Below, one piece after another: positions 25,394-35,183 of a DNA stretch of 64,000 nucleotides. The notes under the pieces are model-generated. The model searched no databases and was not told the DNA's origin. It was given only the letters and a program-made list of their open reading frames with translations. The translations under genes and the position numbers were made by a program. The DNA is from Chryseobacterium nakagawai (GTDB lineage Bacteria > Bacteroidota > Bacteroidia > Flavobacteriales > Weeksellaceae). The DNA lies in contig NZ_LR134386.1 of NCBI RefSeq assembly GCF_900637665.1, positions 2,286,501 through 2,350,500 on the forward strand, written 5' to 3'. How positions within the stretch are numbered: position 1 is the first letter of the stretch; every line of letters begins with the position of its first letter.

Positions 25394-26284
25394 ATGTTTA
25401 CGATTACAGAACTAAGTACCGAGAAAATCAACAGTATACTGATAGAAGCGATGGCTTTCAGAAATGGAAAAACTGCTAAAATTGAAGGCGAAGTTTTTTG
25501 TTCCAATCTTTTCTTCGAAGACAGCACAAGAACAAAGACAAGCTTTGATATTGCAGAAAGAAAATTAGGATTACAGGTTGTTCCTTTTGATGCTTCACAC
25601 AGTTCTGTAAATAAAGGTGAGAGTCTTTATGATACAGTAAAGACCATTGAAAGCCTTGGAGTAAATCTTGTAGTGATCCGAGATAAGAAAGACAGATACT
25701 TTGAAGAACTGAAAAATATTAAGATCCCTGTAATCAATGGTGGAGACGGAACAGGAAACCACCCTTCACAATGTATGCTGGATCTGATGACTATCTATCA
25801 GGAATTCGGAAAATTTGAAGGATTAAAAGTAGGGATTGTAGGTGATGTAAAACACAGTCGCGTTGCCAATTCAAATGCTGAAGCATTAAGAAGATTAGGC
25901 GCTAAAGTATATTTCTCAGGCCCTGAACAATGGTTTGACGAAGGAGCTTTAATCAACGGAACCTACCTTTCAGTAGATGAGCTTATCGCTGAAGTAGATG
26001 TTCTGATGTTATTAAGAATCCAGCATGAGAGACATGATGATGCCATGAGCTTTACAGCTTCAGATTATCATAGAAAATATGGTCTGACTAAAGAAAGAGA
26101 GCAAGCCATGAAAAAAGAAGCAATCATTATGCACCCGGCACCTATCAACAGAGGTGTAGAAATAGATTCAGACCTTGTAGAATGTGAACGTTCAAGAGTC
26201 TTCCGACAAATGGAAAACGGAGTTTTCGCCAGAATGGCCATCTTAAAAGATGCACTGGAAGAAAAAGGATTTACCTTTAAATAA
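25394..26284 (+). CDS. pyrB: Aspartate carbamoyltransferase catalytic subunit
   Basis: Condenses carbamoyl phosphate with aspartate, the committed pyrimidine step. The ATG at 25394 gives 296 residues. Motifs are the carbamoyl-phosphate loop [10 protein letters not shown], the region [12 protein letters not shown], and [11 protein letters not shown] near the C-terminus. No pyrI regulatory subunit is nearby, so the enzyme is probably an unregulated trimer and control falls on expression, in keeping with the attenuator just upstream. carA follows by 92 bp. Confidence 0.95.
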   Translation: MFTITELSTEKINSILIEAMAFRNGKTAKIEGEVFCSNLFFEDSTRTKTSFDIAERKLGLQVVPFDASHSSVNKGESLYDTVKTIESLGVNLVVIRDKKDRYFEELKNIKIPVINGGDGTGNHPSQCMLDLMTIYQEFGKFEGLKVGIVGDVKHSRVANSNAEALRRLGAKVYFSGPEQWFDEGALINGTYLSVDELIAEVDVLMLLRIQHERHDDAMSFTASDYHRKYGLTKEREQAMKKEAIIMHPAPINRGVEIDSDLVECERSRVFRQMENGVFARMAILKDALEEKGFTFK

Positions 26285-26376
26285 AAGAACTAAGATAAAA
26301 GTAAAAAGTATTCATAAATACATTAATACGTGAATACATTGTACAAAAAAAATAAAAGAAAATCTAAATAGAAAAA

Positions 26377-27453
26377 ATGAAGAAAAAATTAATACTGGAG
26401 TCCGGTGAAGTGTTTCATGGAGAAGGTTTCGGAGCAGAATTGGAAACTGCAGGAGAAGTAGTTTTCAATACCGGAATGACAGGGTATCAGGAATTGATCT
26501 CTGACCCATCATACTGCGGTCAGATAGTTTGTATGACCTATCCGCTTATCGGGAATTATGGTATTAACCGTGATGATTATGAGAGTATTGAGCCGGCAAT
26601 TAAAGGACTTATCGTAAAAGAACTTTGCGATCTGCCTTCCAACTTCCGTACTCAGATTACTTTAGATGAATTATTTAAGAAGAAAAACCTTTCAGGAATT
26701 TCAGGAATTGATACAAGAAGACTGACAAGAATTCTTCGTAACTCTGGAGTAGTGAAAGGAAAAATTGTGAATGCCGATGCAGATGAAGCAGCAACAGCAG
26801 CAGAACTGAAAACCACGACTTTCCCAATCAATCAGGTAGAAGAAGTTTCTACCAAAACACCTTATGCTAATCCTAACAGAGGTTTTAAAGTAGTATTAGT
26901 GGATTTTGGTGCTAAACTGGGAATTATCAGAGAACTATCTCAAAGAAACTGTGATATCATTGTGGTTTCTCAGGATACAACAGCAGAAGATATTTTATTG
27001 ATGAATCCAGATGGAATTATGCTTTCCAACGGTCCTGGTGACCCGGAAGATGTACCACACGCATTAGACATGATCCGCGGATTATTAGGAAAAGTTCCAA
27101 TCTTCGGAATCTGTTTAGGACACCAGTTAATTGGTCTTGCTTGTGGAGCTAAAACATTCAAACTGAAGTTCGGACACAGAGGAGGAAATCACCCTGTGTT
27201 GGATTTAGCGAAAAATACTGTAGCAATCACTTCTCAGAATCATGGATATGCAGTAGATCAGGAAAGTTTAAAAGGTACAGACCTTATCGAAACGCACATC
27301 GCACTAAACGATAGAACCAACGAAGGATTAAAACACAAAATCCACCCTTGTTTCTCCGTTCAGTATCACCCTGAAGCAAGCCCTGGTCCGGAGGATGCAA
27401 ACTACCTGTTTGATGAGTTTATCCAATTAATGGAAGACTTTAAAAATAAATAA
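26377..27453 (+). CDS. carA: Carbamoyl-phosphate synthase small (glutaminase) subunit
   Basis: Releases ammonia from glutamine for CarB. The 358 residues form an N-terminal CPSase small-chain domain and a class I glutamine amidotransferase domain with nucleophile Cys246 (FGICLGHQL) and the catalytic His and Glu in QYHPEASPGP. It lies between pyrB and carB. The usual direct carA-carB junction is interrupted here by a four-helix-bundle gene flanked by inverted sequence. Product carbamoyl phosphate is shared by PyrB and ArgF'. Confidence 0.96.
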   Translation: MKKKLILESGEVFHGEGFGAELETAGEVVFNTGMTGYQELISDPSYCGQIVCMTYPLIGNYGINRDDYESIEPAIKGLIVKELCDLPSNFRTQITLDELFKKKNLSGISGIDTRRLTRILRNSGVVKGKIVNADADEAATAAELKTTTFPINQVEEVSTKTPYANPNRGFKVVLVDFGAKLGIIRELSQRNCDIIVVSQDTTAEDILLMNPDGIMLSNGPGDPEDVPHALDMIRGLLGKVPIFGICLGHQLIGLACGAKTFKLKFGHRGGNHPVLDLAKNTVAITSQNHGYAVDQESLKGTDLIETHIALNDRTNEGLKHKIHPCFSVQYHPEASPGPEDANYLFDEFIQLMEDFKNK

Positions 27454-27486
27454 GACTTCAGATATTAGACATCAGATAACAGACTT
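27453..27486. repeat. Left flanking repeat of the four-helix-bundle gene
   Basis: A 34-nt segment starting at the last base of the carA stop. Its reverse complement matches 27858-27891 at 25 of 34 positions by my hand alignment. It is built from agacttcag/atcagata words. Confidence 0.6.
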
Positions 27487-27490
27487 TATC

Positions 27491-27844
27491 ATGCATAATT
27501 TTGAAAAACTAGTTTTTTGGCAGAAATCAATTGAACTTGCAAAACAGGTTTATATCATTTGTGTAGAATTACCTAAAGATGAAAAGTTTGGTTTGATTTC
27601 TCAAATTAAAAGATCTGTAATCTCTATTCCTTCAAATATAGCAGAAGGGGCAGGAAGAAATAATGATAAAGAATTTTATCACTTTCTTGGAATTGCAAAT
27701 GCTTCCTCTTTTGAGTTGCAGACCCAATTAATTTTGACTAGAGAATTAAAATTACTTGATGCAGAAAAAGTTGATAGTTTAATATCGAATCTGAATGAAA
27801 TTCAAAGAATGATTTATACATTCAAATCTAATTTAAAAAAGTAA
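27491..27844 (+). CDS. Four-helix-bundle protein (S23/23S rRNA intervening-sequence family)
   Basis: A 117-residue helical protein with the family hallmark SIPSNIAEGAGR (about 47-58) after KLVFWQKSIELAKQVY, and FYHFLGIANASSFELQTQL further on. The family was first described from proteins encoded in intervening sequences of 23S rRNA. Members occur widely in Bacteroidota as short stand-alone genes, and their biochemical role is unclear; a pentameric bundle that binds nucleic acid has been proposed. Here it splits carA from carB and is bordered by imperfect 34-nt inverted flanks, as if it arrived as a small cassette. It has no evident role in carbamoyl-phosphate synthesis. Confidence 0.88.
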   Translation: MHNFEKLVFWQKSIELAKQVYIICVELPKDEKFGLISQIKRSVISIPSNIAEGAGRNNDKEFYHFLGIANASSFELQTQLILTRELKLLDAEKVDSLISNLNEIQRMIYTFKSNLKK

Positions 27845-27857
27845 AACATCCTGTTGG

Positions 27858-27891
27858 AAGTCTGAAATCTGACATCTAACATCTTGTATCT
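27858..27891. repeat. Right flanking repeat of the four-helix-bundle gene
   Basis: Inverted partner of 27453-27486 (25 of 34 positions match by hand). It lies between the four-helix-bundle stop and carB, leaving only 12 bp before the carB start. Confidence 0.6.
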
Positions 27892-27903
27892 AAAAAAAGA
27901 AAA

Positions 27904-30900
27904 ATGGCAAAACGTACAGATATAAAAACAATTTTAGTAATCGGTTCAGGACCTATCATCATCGGACAGGCAGCTGAATTTGATTACGCAGGAACGCAGG
28001 CTTGTCTGTCTTTGAAAGAAGAAGGCTACAAGGTAATTTTGATTAACTCAAACCCTGCAACGATCATGACAGATGTAGAAATCGCTGATAAAGTATATAT
28101 CGAGCCGATTTCATTACAGTTTGTAAGTCATATCATCAGAAAAGAACGTCCTGATGCATTACTACCAACGCTTGGAGGTCAAACGGGTCTTAACATGGCG
28201 GTAGAGCTTGAAAAATCGGGAATTCTTGAAGAATGCAAAGTCGAAGTATTGGGAACTAAGCTTTCTGCGATCAACAGAGCAGAAGACAGAGACCTTTTCC
28301 GTGAGTTGATGAGAGAATTGAATGAGCCTGTTCCGGAATCTGATATCGTAAACACGGTAGAAGGAGCATTAGCTTTCGCAGATGCAATCGGATATCCTGT
28401 AATTGTTCGTCCTGCCTTTACAATGGGTGGAACAGGTGGAGGTATCGCTTCCACTGAAGCAGAATTAAAAGAAATTGCTGAACTAGGACTAAAACACAGC
28501 CCGGTTACACAGTGTCTTATTGAGAAATCAATTGCAGGTTTCAAAGAAATTGAGTACGAAGTAATGCGTGATGCAAATGACAATGCGATTGTGGTTTGTA
28601 ACATGGAAAATATTGATCCGGTAGGAGTTCACACAGGAGACTCTATTGTAGTAGCACCTTCTCAGACCCTTTCAGACAGAGAATATCAGTTACTGAGAAA
28701 TGCTTCACTAAAAATCATCAGAGCTTTAGGAATTGAAGGCGGATGTAACGTACAGTTAGCATTAGATCCACATTCATTCGAATACTATATCATCGAGGTA
28801 AACCCTAGAGTATCCCGTTCATCAGCTTTAGCAAGTAAAGCTACAGGATATCCGATTGCAAAAATCGCTGCGAAAATTGCAGTAGGATTAACACTGGATA
28901 AAATCATGAACCCGGTAACAGGAAAAACATACGCATGTTTCGAGCCTGCTCTTGACTATGTAGTAACAAAATTCCCAAGATTCCCATTCGATAAATTCGA
29001 AACAGCAGACAGAAGACTTTCTACTCAGATGAAAGCAACGGGAGAAGTAATGGCGATCGGAAGGACCCTTGAGGAGTCTTTACAGAAAGCGATCCGTTCA
29101 CTAGAAACAGGAATCAAACATTTAGGATTAAAAACTAAGCAAGCTCAGGCACTTACTGCTGAAGAGATCGAAAGAAGAATCAGAGTGTGTGATGATGAGA
29201 GATTATTCATCATTGGAGATGCTTTAAGAAGAGGATACGACTGGGAACAAATTGTAGAATGGAGTAAAATCGATAAATTCTTCATCTGGAAGCTTAAAAA
29301 ACTGGTTGATTTTGAAAAAGTAATCGCTGAAAATAAATTTGATAAAGAAACATTAATTGAAGCTAAGAGATTAGGTTTTGCAGATATCAATATTGCAGTT
29401 CTTTGGGATGTAAAAGAGCGTGAGATTTTCAACTTCAGAAAGGAAAATGGAGTAATGCCGGTGTACAAAATGGTAGACACTTGCGCTGCTGAGTTTGAAA
29501 GTGAAACACCATATTTCTACGGAACTTACGAAGAAGAAAATGAAAGTGTAGTTTCTGATAAAGAAAAGATCATCGTTCTAGGCTCAGGACCTATCAGAAT
29601 CGGACAGGGAGTTGAATTCGATTACGCAACGGTACACTCAGTTTGGGCAATTAAAGAAATGGGTTACGAAGCAATTATCATCAACAATAACCCTGAAACA
29701 GTTTCTACAGACTTCTCGATCTCAGATAAATTATACTTTGAGCCTCTTACCGAAGAAGATGTAATGAACATCATCGAGCTTGAAAAACCTAAAGGAGTAG
29801 TGGTTCAGTTTGGAGGACAGACAGCGATTAACCTTGCAGATAAATTAGCTTCTCACGGAGTACAGATCTTAGGGACTTCATTAGAAGATCTTGACAGAGC
29901 TGAAAACAGAGATAAATTTGAAAAAGCACTTCAGGAGATGGGAATTCCTCAGCCAAAAGGAAGAACTTCCACTTCAAAAGAAGAAGCGATCAAAATTGCT
30001 AACGAAATCGGTTACCCGGTATTGGTGCGTCCAAGTTATGTTCTTGGAGGAAGAGCAATGGAAATTGTATACGCAGAAGCAGAATTGGCTCATTATATGG
30101 AGTTTGCTGTAGATGCAAGTCCTGAACACCCTGTTTTGGTAGACAAATACATGGTAGGAAAAGAGATTGAAGTAGATGCAATTTGCGACGGTGAAACAGT
30201 GGTAATTCCAGGGATCATGGAGCACATCGAAAGAGCAGGAGTTCACTCCGGAGACTCTATCGCAGTATATCCGCCACAGAATATTTCTCAGAGTGAAATC
30301 GATACTTTAGTAGATTATACCCAAAGACTGGCAAAAGGATTGAAAGTGATTGGATTAATGAATATCCAGTACGTTCTTTTCGAAGGAAATGTATATGTAA
30401 TCGAGGTAAATCCACGTTCTTCAAGAACAGTGCCTTTCTTATCTAAAATCACTGAGGTTCCAATGGCTAACCTTGCAACGAAAGCGATCTTAGGACAGAA
30501 ATTAGCAGATCTTGGTTACAAAAACGGGTTGGTTCCGAATAAAGAAGGAGTCTTTGTAAAAGTACCGGTATTCTCTTTCTCGAAACTCACAAAGGTTGAT
30601 ATCTCTTTGGGCCCTGAAATGAAGTCTACAGGAGAAGTTATGGGGAAAGATACTACTTTAGAGAAAGCCCTTTACAAAGGATTAGTGGCAGCAGGAAGAA
30701 AAGTTCCTATGCACGGTTCTATCTTATTTACAGTAGCTGATAAGCACAAAGAAGAAGCGGCAGATTTAGCGGCAAGATTCCATGAAGTAGGTTTCAGAAT
30801 CTGGGCTACGGAAGGAACGGCTAAATTCTTCGAAGAAAAAGGAATTCCTTGCAAAATAGGATACAAAATAGGAGAAGAAAGCGTAAATCTGATCGATCTG

Positions 30901-31086
30901 ATCCAGAAAGGAAAAGTTCAGTATGTAGTCAACACAACTACAAAAGGAAAACAAGCAGAAAGAGACGGATTCCAGATCAGAAGAATGAGTGTGGAAAACG
31001 GAGTTCCTTGTTTAACTTCAATGGATACAGTAGAAGCCATTCTAAAAGTAATCGAAAGCATGAGCTTCAAAATGGAGACGATGTAA
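27904..31086 (+). CDS. carB: Carbamoyl-phosphate synthase large subunit
   Basis: Makes carbamoyl phosphate from bicarbonate, ammonia and two ATP. The 1060 residues include two homologous ATP-grasp halves, each opening with a similar GSGPI/R-IGQ block ([15 protein letters not shown] near 20; [15 protein letters not shown] near 563). A C-terminal MGS-like allosteric domain covers about 935-1060. The length is close to the enterobacterial enzyme. It is the last gene of the arginine/pyrimidine block and is followed by a clear terminator. Allosteric ligands (UMP, ornithine) cannot be judged here. Confidence 0.97.
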   Translation: MAKRTDIKTILVIGSGPIIIGQAAEFDYAGTQACLSLKEEGYKVILINSNPATIMTDVEIADKVYIEPISLQFVSHIIRKERPDALLPTLGGQTGLNMAVELEKSGILEECKVEVLGTKLSAINRAEDRDLFRELMRELNEPVPESDIVNTVEGALAFADAIGYPVIVRPAFTMGGTGGGIASTEAELKEIAELGLKHSPVTQCLIEKSIAGFKEIEYEVMRDANDNAIVVCNMENIDPVGVHTGDSIVVAPSQTLSDREYQLLRNASLKIIRALGIEGGCNVQLALDPHSFEYYIIEVNPRVSRSSALASKATGYPIAKIAAKIAVGLTLDKIMNPVTGKTYACFEPALDYVVTKFPRFPFDKFETADRRLSTQMKATGEVMAIGRTLEESLQKAIRSLETGIKHLGLKTKQAQALTAEEIERRIRVCDDERLFIIGDALRRGYDWEQIVEWSKIDKFFIWKLKKLVDFEKVIAENKFDKETLIEAKRLGFADINIAVLWDVKEREIFNFRKENGVMPVYKMVDTCAAEFESETPYFYGTYEEENESVVSDKEKIIVLGSGPIRIGQGVEFDYATVHSVWAIKEMGYEAIIINNNPETVSTDFSISDKLYFEPLTEEDVMNIIELEKPKGVVVQFGGQTAINLADKLASHGVQILGTSLEDLDRAENRDKFEKALQEMGIPQPKGRTSTSKEEAIKIANEIGYPVLVRPSYVLGGRAMEIVYAEAELAHYMEFAVDASPEHPVLVDKYMVGKEIEVDAICDGETVVIPGIMEHIERAGVHSGDSIAVYPPQNISQSEIDTLVDYTQRLAKGLKVIGLMNIQYVLFEGNVYVIEVNPRSSRTVPFLSKITEVPMANLATKAILGQKLADLGYKNGLVPNKEGVFVKVPVFSFSKLTKVDISLGPEMKSTGEVMGKDTTLEKALYKGLVAAGRKVPMHGSILFTVADKHKEEAADLAARFHEVGFRIWATEGTAKFFEEKGIPCKIGYKIGEESVNLIDLIQKGKVQYVVNTTTKGKQAERDGFQIRRMSVENGVPCLTSMDTVEAILKVIESMSFKMETM

Positions 31087-31108
31087 TTTCGAAAAAATAA
31101 ATACTATT

Positions 31109-31139
31109 AGCCCTGTAAGTTATTTTGCAGGGCTTTTTA
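31109..31139 (+). terminator. Terminator after carB
   Basis: A 7-bp perfect stem (agccctg with cagggct), a 12-nt loop and a T run lie 23 bp past the carB stop. It closes the arginine/pyrimidine block. Confidence 0.8.
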
Positions 31140-31263
31140 TTATCAGATCTACAAGGTTTCAAATTTTAGTAAAACACTCTTAAATCAATTGGAATTATAA
31201 GCTTAAATTTTTTAAGAAATTTGACCTAAATTAAAAGCCAGTTTAAATCATTTAAAATACATC

Positions 31264-32103
31264 ATGCAAAAACAAATTTCGCAGCTTCTCTTAATTACTC
31301 TCTCCCTGATTGCAACAACAACCTTAAGTTTCGGGCAAAAAAAAGAATTTAGAGATGATAAAGTTGATAGCCTAACTTTCCTTAACAATCGAAAGGTTGT
31401 AAATAGTTTGAATACTGAATCTTTTCAGAAAAAGATATTCTTGAAAGATAAGATAACAATTCCTTACAGACTTCTACAACCAAAAAATAATACTATCGGG
31501 AAAAAATATCCGTTAGTGATTACTTTTCATAATTCAACCCGGATAGGGAATGATAATGAAAATCAACTGGAACCATTGGCTAAAATCTGGTTAAGGGATG
31601 AGATCTCCAGTAAATATCCTTGTTATGTAATAGCTCCTCAATTTAGCAGACGTTCCTCCAATTATGGAAATACTTTGGGCAATATTCAGATTGCAAAACC
31701 ATCAGATGAAGCTATTGAAGTTCTGGAGCTGATTAAAAATGTTGAGAAAGAATATCCGGATATTGATAAAAACAGGATTTATCTTATAGGCTATTCTATG
31801 GGAGCTTCAACCGCACAAAACTTAATGAGTTTGGAACCCAGGCAATTTGCGGCTTTAGTATCTGTGGCAGCTGTTCCTGATTTTTCAAATCTTAAAAAAA
31901 TAAATAAAAAGAATATGTGGCTGATTCATGGAGAAATGGATAAGGAAAATCCATATTCAGGAAGTGCTGAGTTATTTAATAATTTGCCTTCAAACCCAAA
32001 TTTAATTTTCACTACTTTTACTAACCTCAATCACAATAATATTACTATTCCTTTCTTATTAACTGAAGAAATACCCAAATGGTTGTTTGAAAAAAGCAGA
32101 TAA
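31264..32103 (+). CDS. Secreted alpha/beta hydrolase (esterase/peptidase-like)
   Basis: A 279-residue exported protein with a signal peptide ending near LSFGQ (residue 25). The alpha/beta hydrolase core shows YPLVITFHNS, the nucleophile elbow GYSMGAS with Ser178, and a late Asn-His-Asn-Asn stretch (about 258-261) that may carry the catalytic His. The pattern fits the PHB-depolymerase/feruloyl-esterase type common in Bacteroidota. It stands alone after the carB terminator, at the start of an accessory pocket. The substrate is unknown. Confidence 0.8.
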   Translation: MQKQISQLLLITLSLIATTTLSFGQKKEFRDDKVDSLTFLNNRKVVNSLNTESFQKKIFLKDKITIPYRLLQPKNNTIGKKYPLVITFHNSTRIGNDNENQLEPLAKIWLRDEISSKYPCYVIAPQFSRRSSNYGNTLGNIQIAKPSDEAIEVLELIKNVEKEYPDIDKNRIYLIGYSMGASTAQNLMSLEPRQFAALVSVAAVPDFSNLKKINKKNMWLIHGEMDKENPYSGSAELFNNLPSNPNLIFTTFTNLNHNNITIPFLLTEEIPKWLFEKSR

Positions 32104-32251
32104 AATGTGTTAATCAACTTAAAATAAGAACAGGGTAATTTCAAAAAATACAAGACCTGTAGGTTTTCTTATAGATTTTTTTACTGGGGATATAAACAGA
32201 GTTATTTTTATCTAATTATTTATAAATTAGAGTGTTATGAATGTTGAAAAT

Positions 32252-32284
32252 AAACCTTACAGGTATCAAAAACCTGTTAGGTTT
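32252..32284. repeat. Imperfect copy of the aaacctaacaggttt palindrome
   Basis: Degenerate copy of the 15-bp inverted repeat at 33244-33277. It stands at the left edge of a 327-bp segment duplicated from that locus. Confidence 0.65.
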
Positions 32285-32372
32285 ATAAATTGGAATTGTT
32301 TTATTATCGAAAACTTCAGAAATTGAATTGAAATAATGCATAGTTTTGAAAGTCAATTTAAATACATCCAAA

Positions 32373-32578
32373 ATGAAATACAAATTTTAGTGTATATTCT
32401 ATTATTGACGGTTATTTCTTGTAATAAGTCTAGCCAAAAAGTTGAGGTTTCTAATTCTGTAACAATAAAAGCATCCGTTACTTTGGCATTAGTAAAAATA
32501 AAGGAGGGAAGAAATATCCTGGAAAGGATTTTTGAATAGAAAAACTCCTGTGTTTATGCATTATCAGATTGCCGGAAA
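32373..32578 (+). pseudogene. Decayed 5' fragment of a paralogous lipoprotein gene
   Basis: The segment aligns by eye along its length with the first 70 codons of the lipoprotein gene at 33356, including ATGAAATACAAA, the TTGTAATAAGTCT lipobox area, ATATCCTGGAAAGGATTTTT and ACTCCTGTGTTTATGCATTA. A one-base deletion after codon 4 gives an immediate TAG, and a second length change near codon 45 shifts the frame again. Similarity stops near 32578, so the rest of the gene is missing. The non-coding DNA upstream is duplicated too. A remnant frame still encodes the signal and lipobox region, but there is no complete gene. Confidence 0.8.
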
Positions 32579-32667
32579 AATATTCAATCCCTCAGAATTG
32601 AAAAATAAAACGAAGTTTATTAGTAAAGATTATGTTTATAAAATTAAATAATAAAAAAATGGATTGA

Positions 32668-33207
32668 ATGAGAAATGTAAAATATGTTTTTTTATTATTT
32701 AATTGGATTCTTTTATATTCTTGCATAGCCAAAGCTAATTATGAGAGTAATACTGAATTCAAAAAGTATAAATTAGCCTATAATTCGATTGCTAATAAGT
32801 TTAATTTAGATAAACCTTTTCTCAAAGAATATAATTCAGATGCTTCCGGAGTGAAAATAATTCCGAAATTCTATAAGATTAAAAATTATTCAATATATGG
32901 AAGTGAGAATTTTAAGAATGAAAATTCATTTTCAAACGAAATAATTAAGAAGTTATCTGAAAAATATACCCAACCGAATTGGAGAAAAGATAAGAAATAT
33001 AGAGTAGTAAAGCTTGAGGAGTTAAAAGACTTTCACGGACCATTACAATATATTTATTTTTCGGAAATCAGAAACGATTCACTTAGGGCAGATGTTTTAG
33101 CAAATCCTTTTGCTGAATATTCTATGACAACGGGAGGACATTATTTAATTATATTTGAAAATAATCAAATCAAATCTGTTCAAAAGAATGTTGGACACTA
33201 TGATTAG
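32668..33207 (+). CDS. Putative lipoprotein of unknown function
   Basis: A 179-residue protein with a hydrophobic N-terminus and a lipobox-like LLYSC (Cys19), so it is probably membrane-anchored outside the cytoplasm. The remainder is rich in Lys, Asn and aromatic residues; a conserved-looking stretch is DFHGPLQYIYFSEIRNDSLRADV, with GGHYLIIFE close to the end. I recognise no family. It is flanked by the two copies of a duplicated lipoprotein locus, so it may have been carried between them by the duplication. Base composition is very AT-rich. Confidence 0.65.
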   Translation: MRNVKYVFLLFNWILLYSCIAKANYESNTEFKKYKLAYNSIANKFNLDKPFLKEYNSDASGVKIIPKFYKIKNYSIYGSENFKNENSFSNEIIKKLSEKYTQPNWRKDKKYRVVKLEELKDFHGPLQYIYFSEIRNDSLRADVLANPFAEYSMTTGGHYLIIFENNQIKSVQKNVGHYD

Positions 33208-33243
33208 TAATTAATATTCTAGTTATAAATAGATAATAGAGCT

Positions 33244-33277
33244 AAACCTAACAGGTTTCAAAAAACCTGTTAGGTTT
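33244..33277. repeat. Perfect 15-bp palindrome aaacctaacaggttt
   Basis: Arms 33244-33258 and 33263-33277 are exactly complementary, with the loop caaa. A degenerate copy lies at 32252-32284. It stands upstream of the intact lipoprotein gene; it may be a dispersed element, since no T run follows. Confidence 0.75.
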
Positions 33278-33355
33278 ATAAATTGGAATTGTTTTATTAT
33301 CGAAAACTTCAGAAATTGAATCATAGTTTTGAAAGTCAATTTAAATACGCCCAAA

Positions 33356-34150
33356 ATGAAATACAAATATTTAGTTTATATTCCGTTATTGACAATTGTT
33401 TCCTGTAATAAGTCTGAGCAAAAAGAGAAGACTTCCAATCCTGTGATTCCTAAAGAATCAGTCACTATGGCATCAGAAAAAAGTCAGGGAGAGAAAGAAA
33501 TATCCTGGAAAGGATTTTTGGATGGGAAAACTCCTGTGTTTATGCATTACCAGATTGATGGAAATGTAATTGTTGGTGAAATTACCTATCTGAATACTAA
33601 AAGCAAATTACCAATAACACTTGTAGGAACCATTGACAACGATCATAATTATAGGATTTTAGAATTTGAAAAATCGGGAAATATAACTGGTGTCATTACC
33701 GGAAAGCCAACGGAAAGTGGTTTCAAAGGAAGTTGGTTTTCACCAAAAACAAGAAAGGAGCTTACCCTTAGCCTTATGAAGAAGGATACTGCTCTTGTTT
33801 CAAAAAGAATAGAAACAAACGTTGAAGATCTGTTCGGGCGTTATCATTATCAATACAGTGAAGCAGGATATCAGGGAGATTTGGAAATTAAGAGATTACC
33901 AGATTCAAAAGCTGTTTTTGGAATAACATCCGTTACCGGAGAACCGGCAAGAAATCTTGCACAAATAAACGATGACACCATCAGTCTGAAAACAACCAAT
34001 TTTACCTACAAACTGGCAGATGCCGATGATTGTGAATTTAGAGTCAGGTTTTACAAAGGATTCGCGGTCGTTCAGTATACTCAGGGAGTATGCAGCGGAC
34101 AATTCGGATTAAATGCCACGATTGAAGGAATATATCTGAAGACAAAATGA
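33356..34150 (+). CDS. Lipoprotein of unknown function
   Basis: A 264-residue predicted lipoprotein: signal peptide and lipobox LLTIVSC (Cys17), then a Lys/Glu/Ser linker, then a beta-rich body. Residues about 50-135 (SWKGFLDGKTPVFMHYQID, VVGEITYLNTKSK, GVITGKPTESGFKGSWFSP) read like a repeated beta-sheet module. A second half ends with DCEFRVRFYKGFAVVQYTQ and a Cys pair. The ATG at 33356 is chosen because the lipobox follows at normal distance; an upstream TTG is unlikely. A truncated, broken copy of its 5' end lies 1 kb upstream. Function unknown. Confidence 0.75.
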   Translation: MKYKYLVYIPLLTIVSCNKSEQKEKTSNPVIPKESVTMASEKSQGEKEISWKGFLDGKTPVFMHYQIDGNVIVGEITYLNTKSKLPITLVGTIDNDHNYRILEFEKSGNITGVITGKPTESGFKGSWFSPKTRKELTLSLMKKDTALVSKRIETNVEDLFGRYHYQYSEAGYQGDLEIKRLPDSKAVFGITSVTGEPARNLAQINDDTISLKTTNFTYKLADADDCEFRVRFYKGFAVVQYTQGVCSGQFGLNATIEGIYLKTK

Positions 34151-34218
34151 TCAATAGTATCCTAATGATGTTCTGCTTCTAAGAAGAACAAAAAAATATA
34201 AACTATTATTGATAATAA

Positions 34219-35055
34219 ATGGATGAAAAAGCTGTAAAGATTTTACTTAAAACCATAAAAACCTCGCAGGATGAAAGCTTAAGCGATTGGTTTTACTGGG
34301 ACAATTATATGCAGTATATTACCCAAGAAGATTTTGAATATGCAAAGAAGCATTCTGCAATGTATGAACAAGAAAATATCAGTCATGATGAAATTTGCAG
34401 AAGAATTAAAATAGCTGTTGCTAAGATTGAAAAACAGGATATAATAAACGCTTTTCTTTACAGTTTAAGTACAAGAAAATTAGAATATCGTTCCTTTTTA
34501 TCAAGCTATTGTATTGCAAAATCATTAGCAGAGCATAGTTTTGTCCCCAGTCCAACTCCTAATGAAAGAACCTGTGCGGTCTGTGGAATTCATGCATATG
34601 AATTTGAGGAACCGATTGAATTTAATACGATTAATTATTTTAAATATAAAGATGGTTCTTGTTTTGATAATTTAATCCAAATCTTATTTGATCTGGAACA
34701 ATTTCCAAAACTCCCTCTAGTGAAGCCTTGTGAGAATGATGACAAGATACTAAAAGAATTGAAAACGATTATTGAAACTTCAGAACCTGGCGATAGAGTT
34801 TCTCAACTTAAAAAACGAATTTCCAAAACATTCAAATCAAATGACGGGGAAAGAGTAGCTGTGTTGGAAATTTTGGGAGTTATTGGTGTTTTGCACGATG
34901 ATGAACATTTGGGGTATGCAGACCAATATATTACTTATCCGGTAAGAGTGCATAGACCGATTAGGAATGATGATGTGGGGTATCTTACCCGTTGGTGGCA
35001 AGGTAAATTTGGAATGGATACTGAAAAATGGGAATACTGGTTTGGGAAGAATTAA
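34219..35055 (+). CDS. Uncharacterised cytoplasmic protein
   Basis: A 278-residue protein without a signal peptide or membrane helix. The N-terminal half is helical and charged (LLKTIKTSQDESLSDWFYW). There is a Cys-x2-Cys (RTCAVCGIHAY, about 118-121), and the C-terminal third carries ILGVIGVLHDDEH, YPVRVHRP and a Trp-rich end (RWWQGKFG, EKWEYWFGKN). I do not recognise a family. It sits in the accessory pocket after the lipoprotein genes with about 70 bp of spacer. Its composition suggests a folded enzyme-like or regulatory protein, not a transposon protein. Confidence 0.65.
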   Translation: MDEKAVKILLKTIKTSQDESLSDWFYWDNYMQYITQEDFEYAKKHSAMYEQENISHDEICRRIKIAVAKIEKQDIINAFLYSLSTRKLEYRSFLSSYCIAKSLAEHSFVPSPTPNERTCAVCGIHAYEFEEPIEFNTINYFKYKDGSCFDNLIQILFDLEQFPKLPLVKPCENDDKILKELKTIIETSEPGDRVSQLKKRISKTFKSNDGERVAVLEILGVIGVLHDDEHLGYADQYITYPVRVHRPIRNDDVGYLTRWWQGKFGMDTEKWEYWFGKN

Positions 35056-35183
35056 TTGTACAGGTAAACCTATTGAATTTTTTTTTGCTGATTTATGTAA
35101 GAGGTTGTAAATTAGGGGATCATAAATAAATTATTCAATCTTTATTATAAATTGAACAAATTTCACCAAACTATAAAACAGCC

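Noticed and set aside
26285..26376. Second attenuator ahead of carA
   Set aside because: A 7-bp gtattca/tgaatac pairing exists but there is no T run and no leader ORF.
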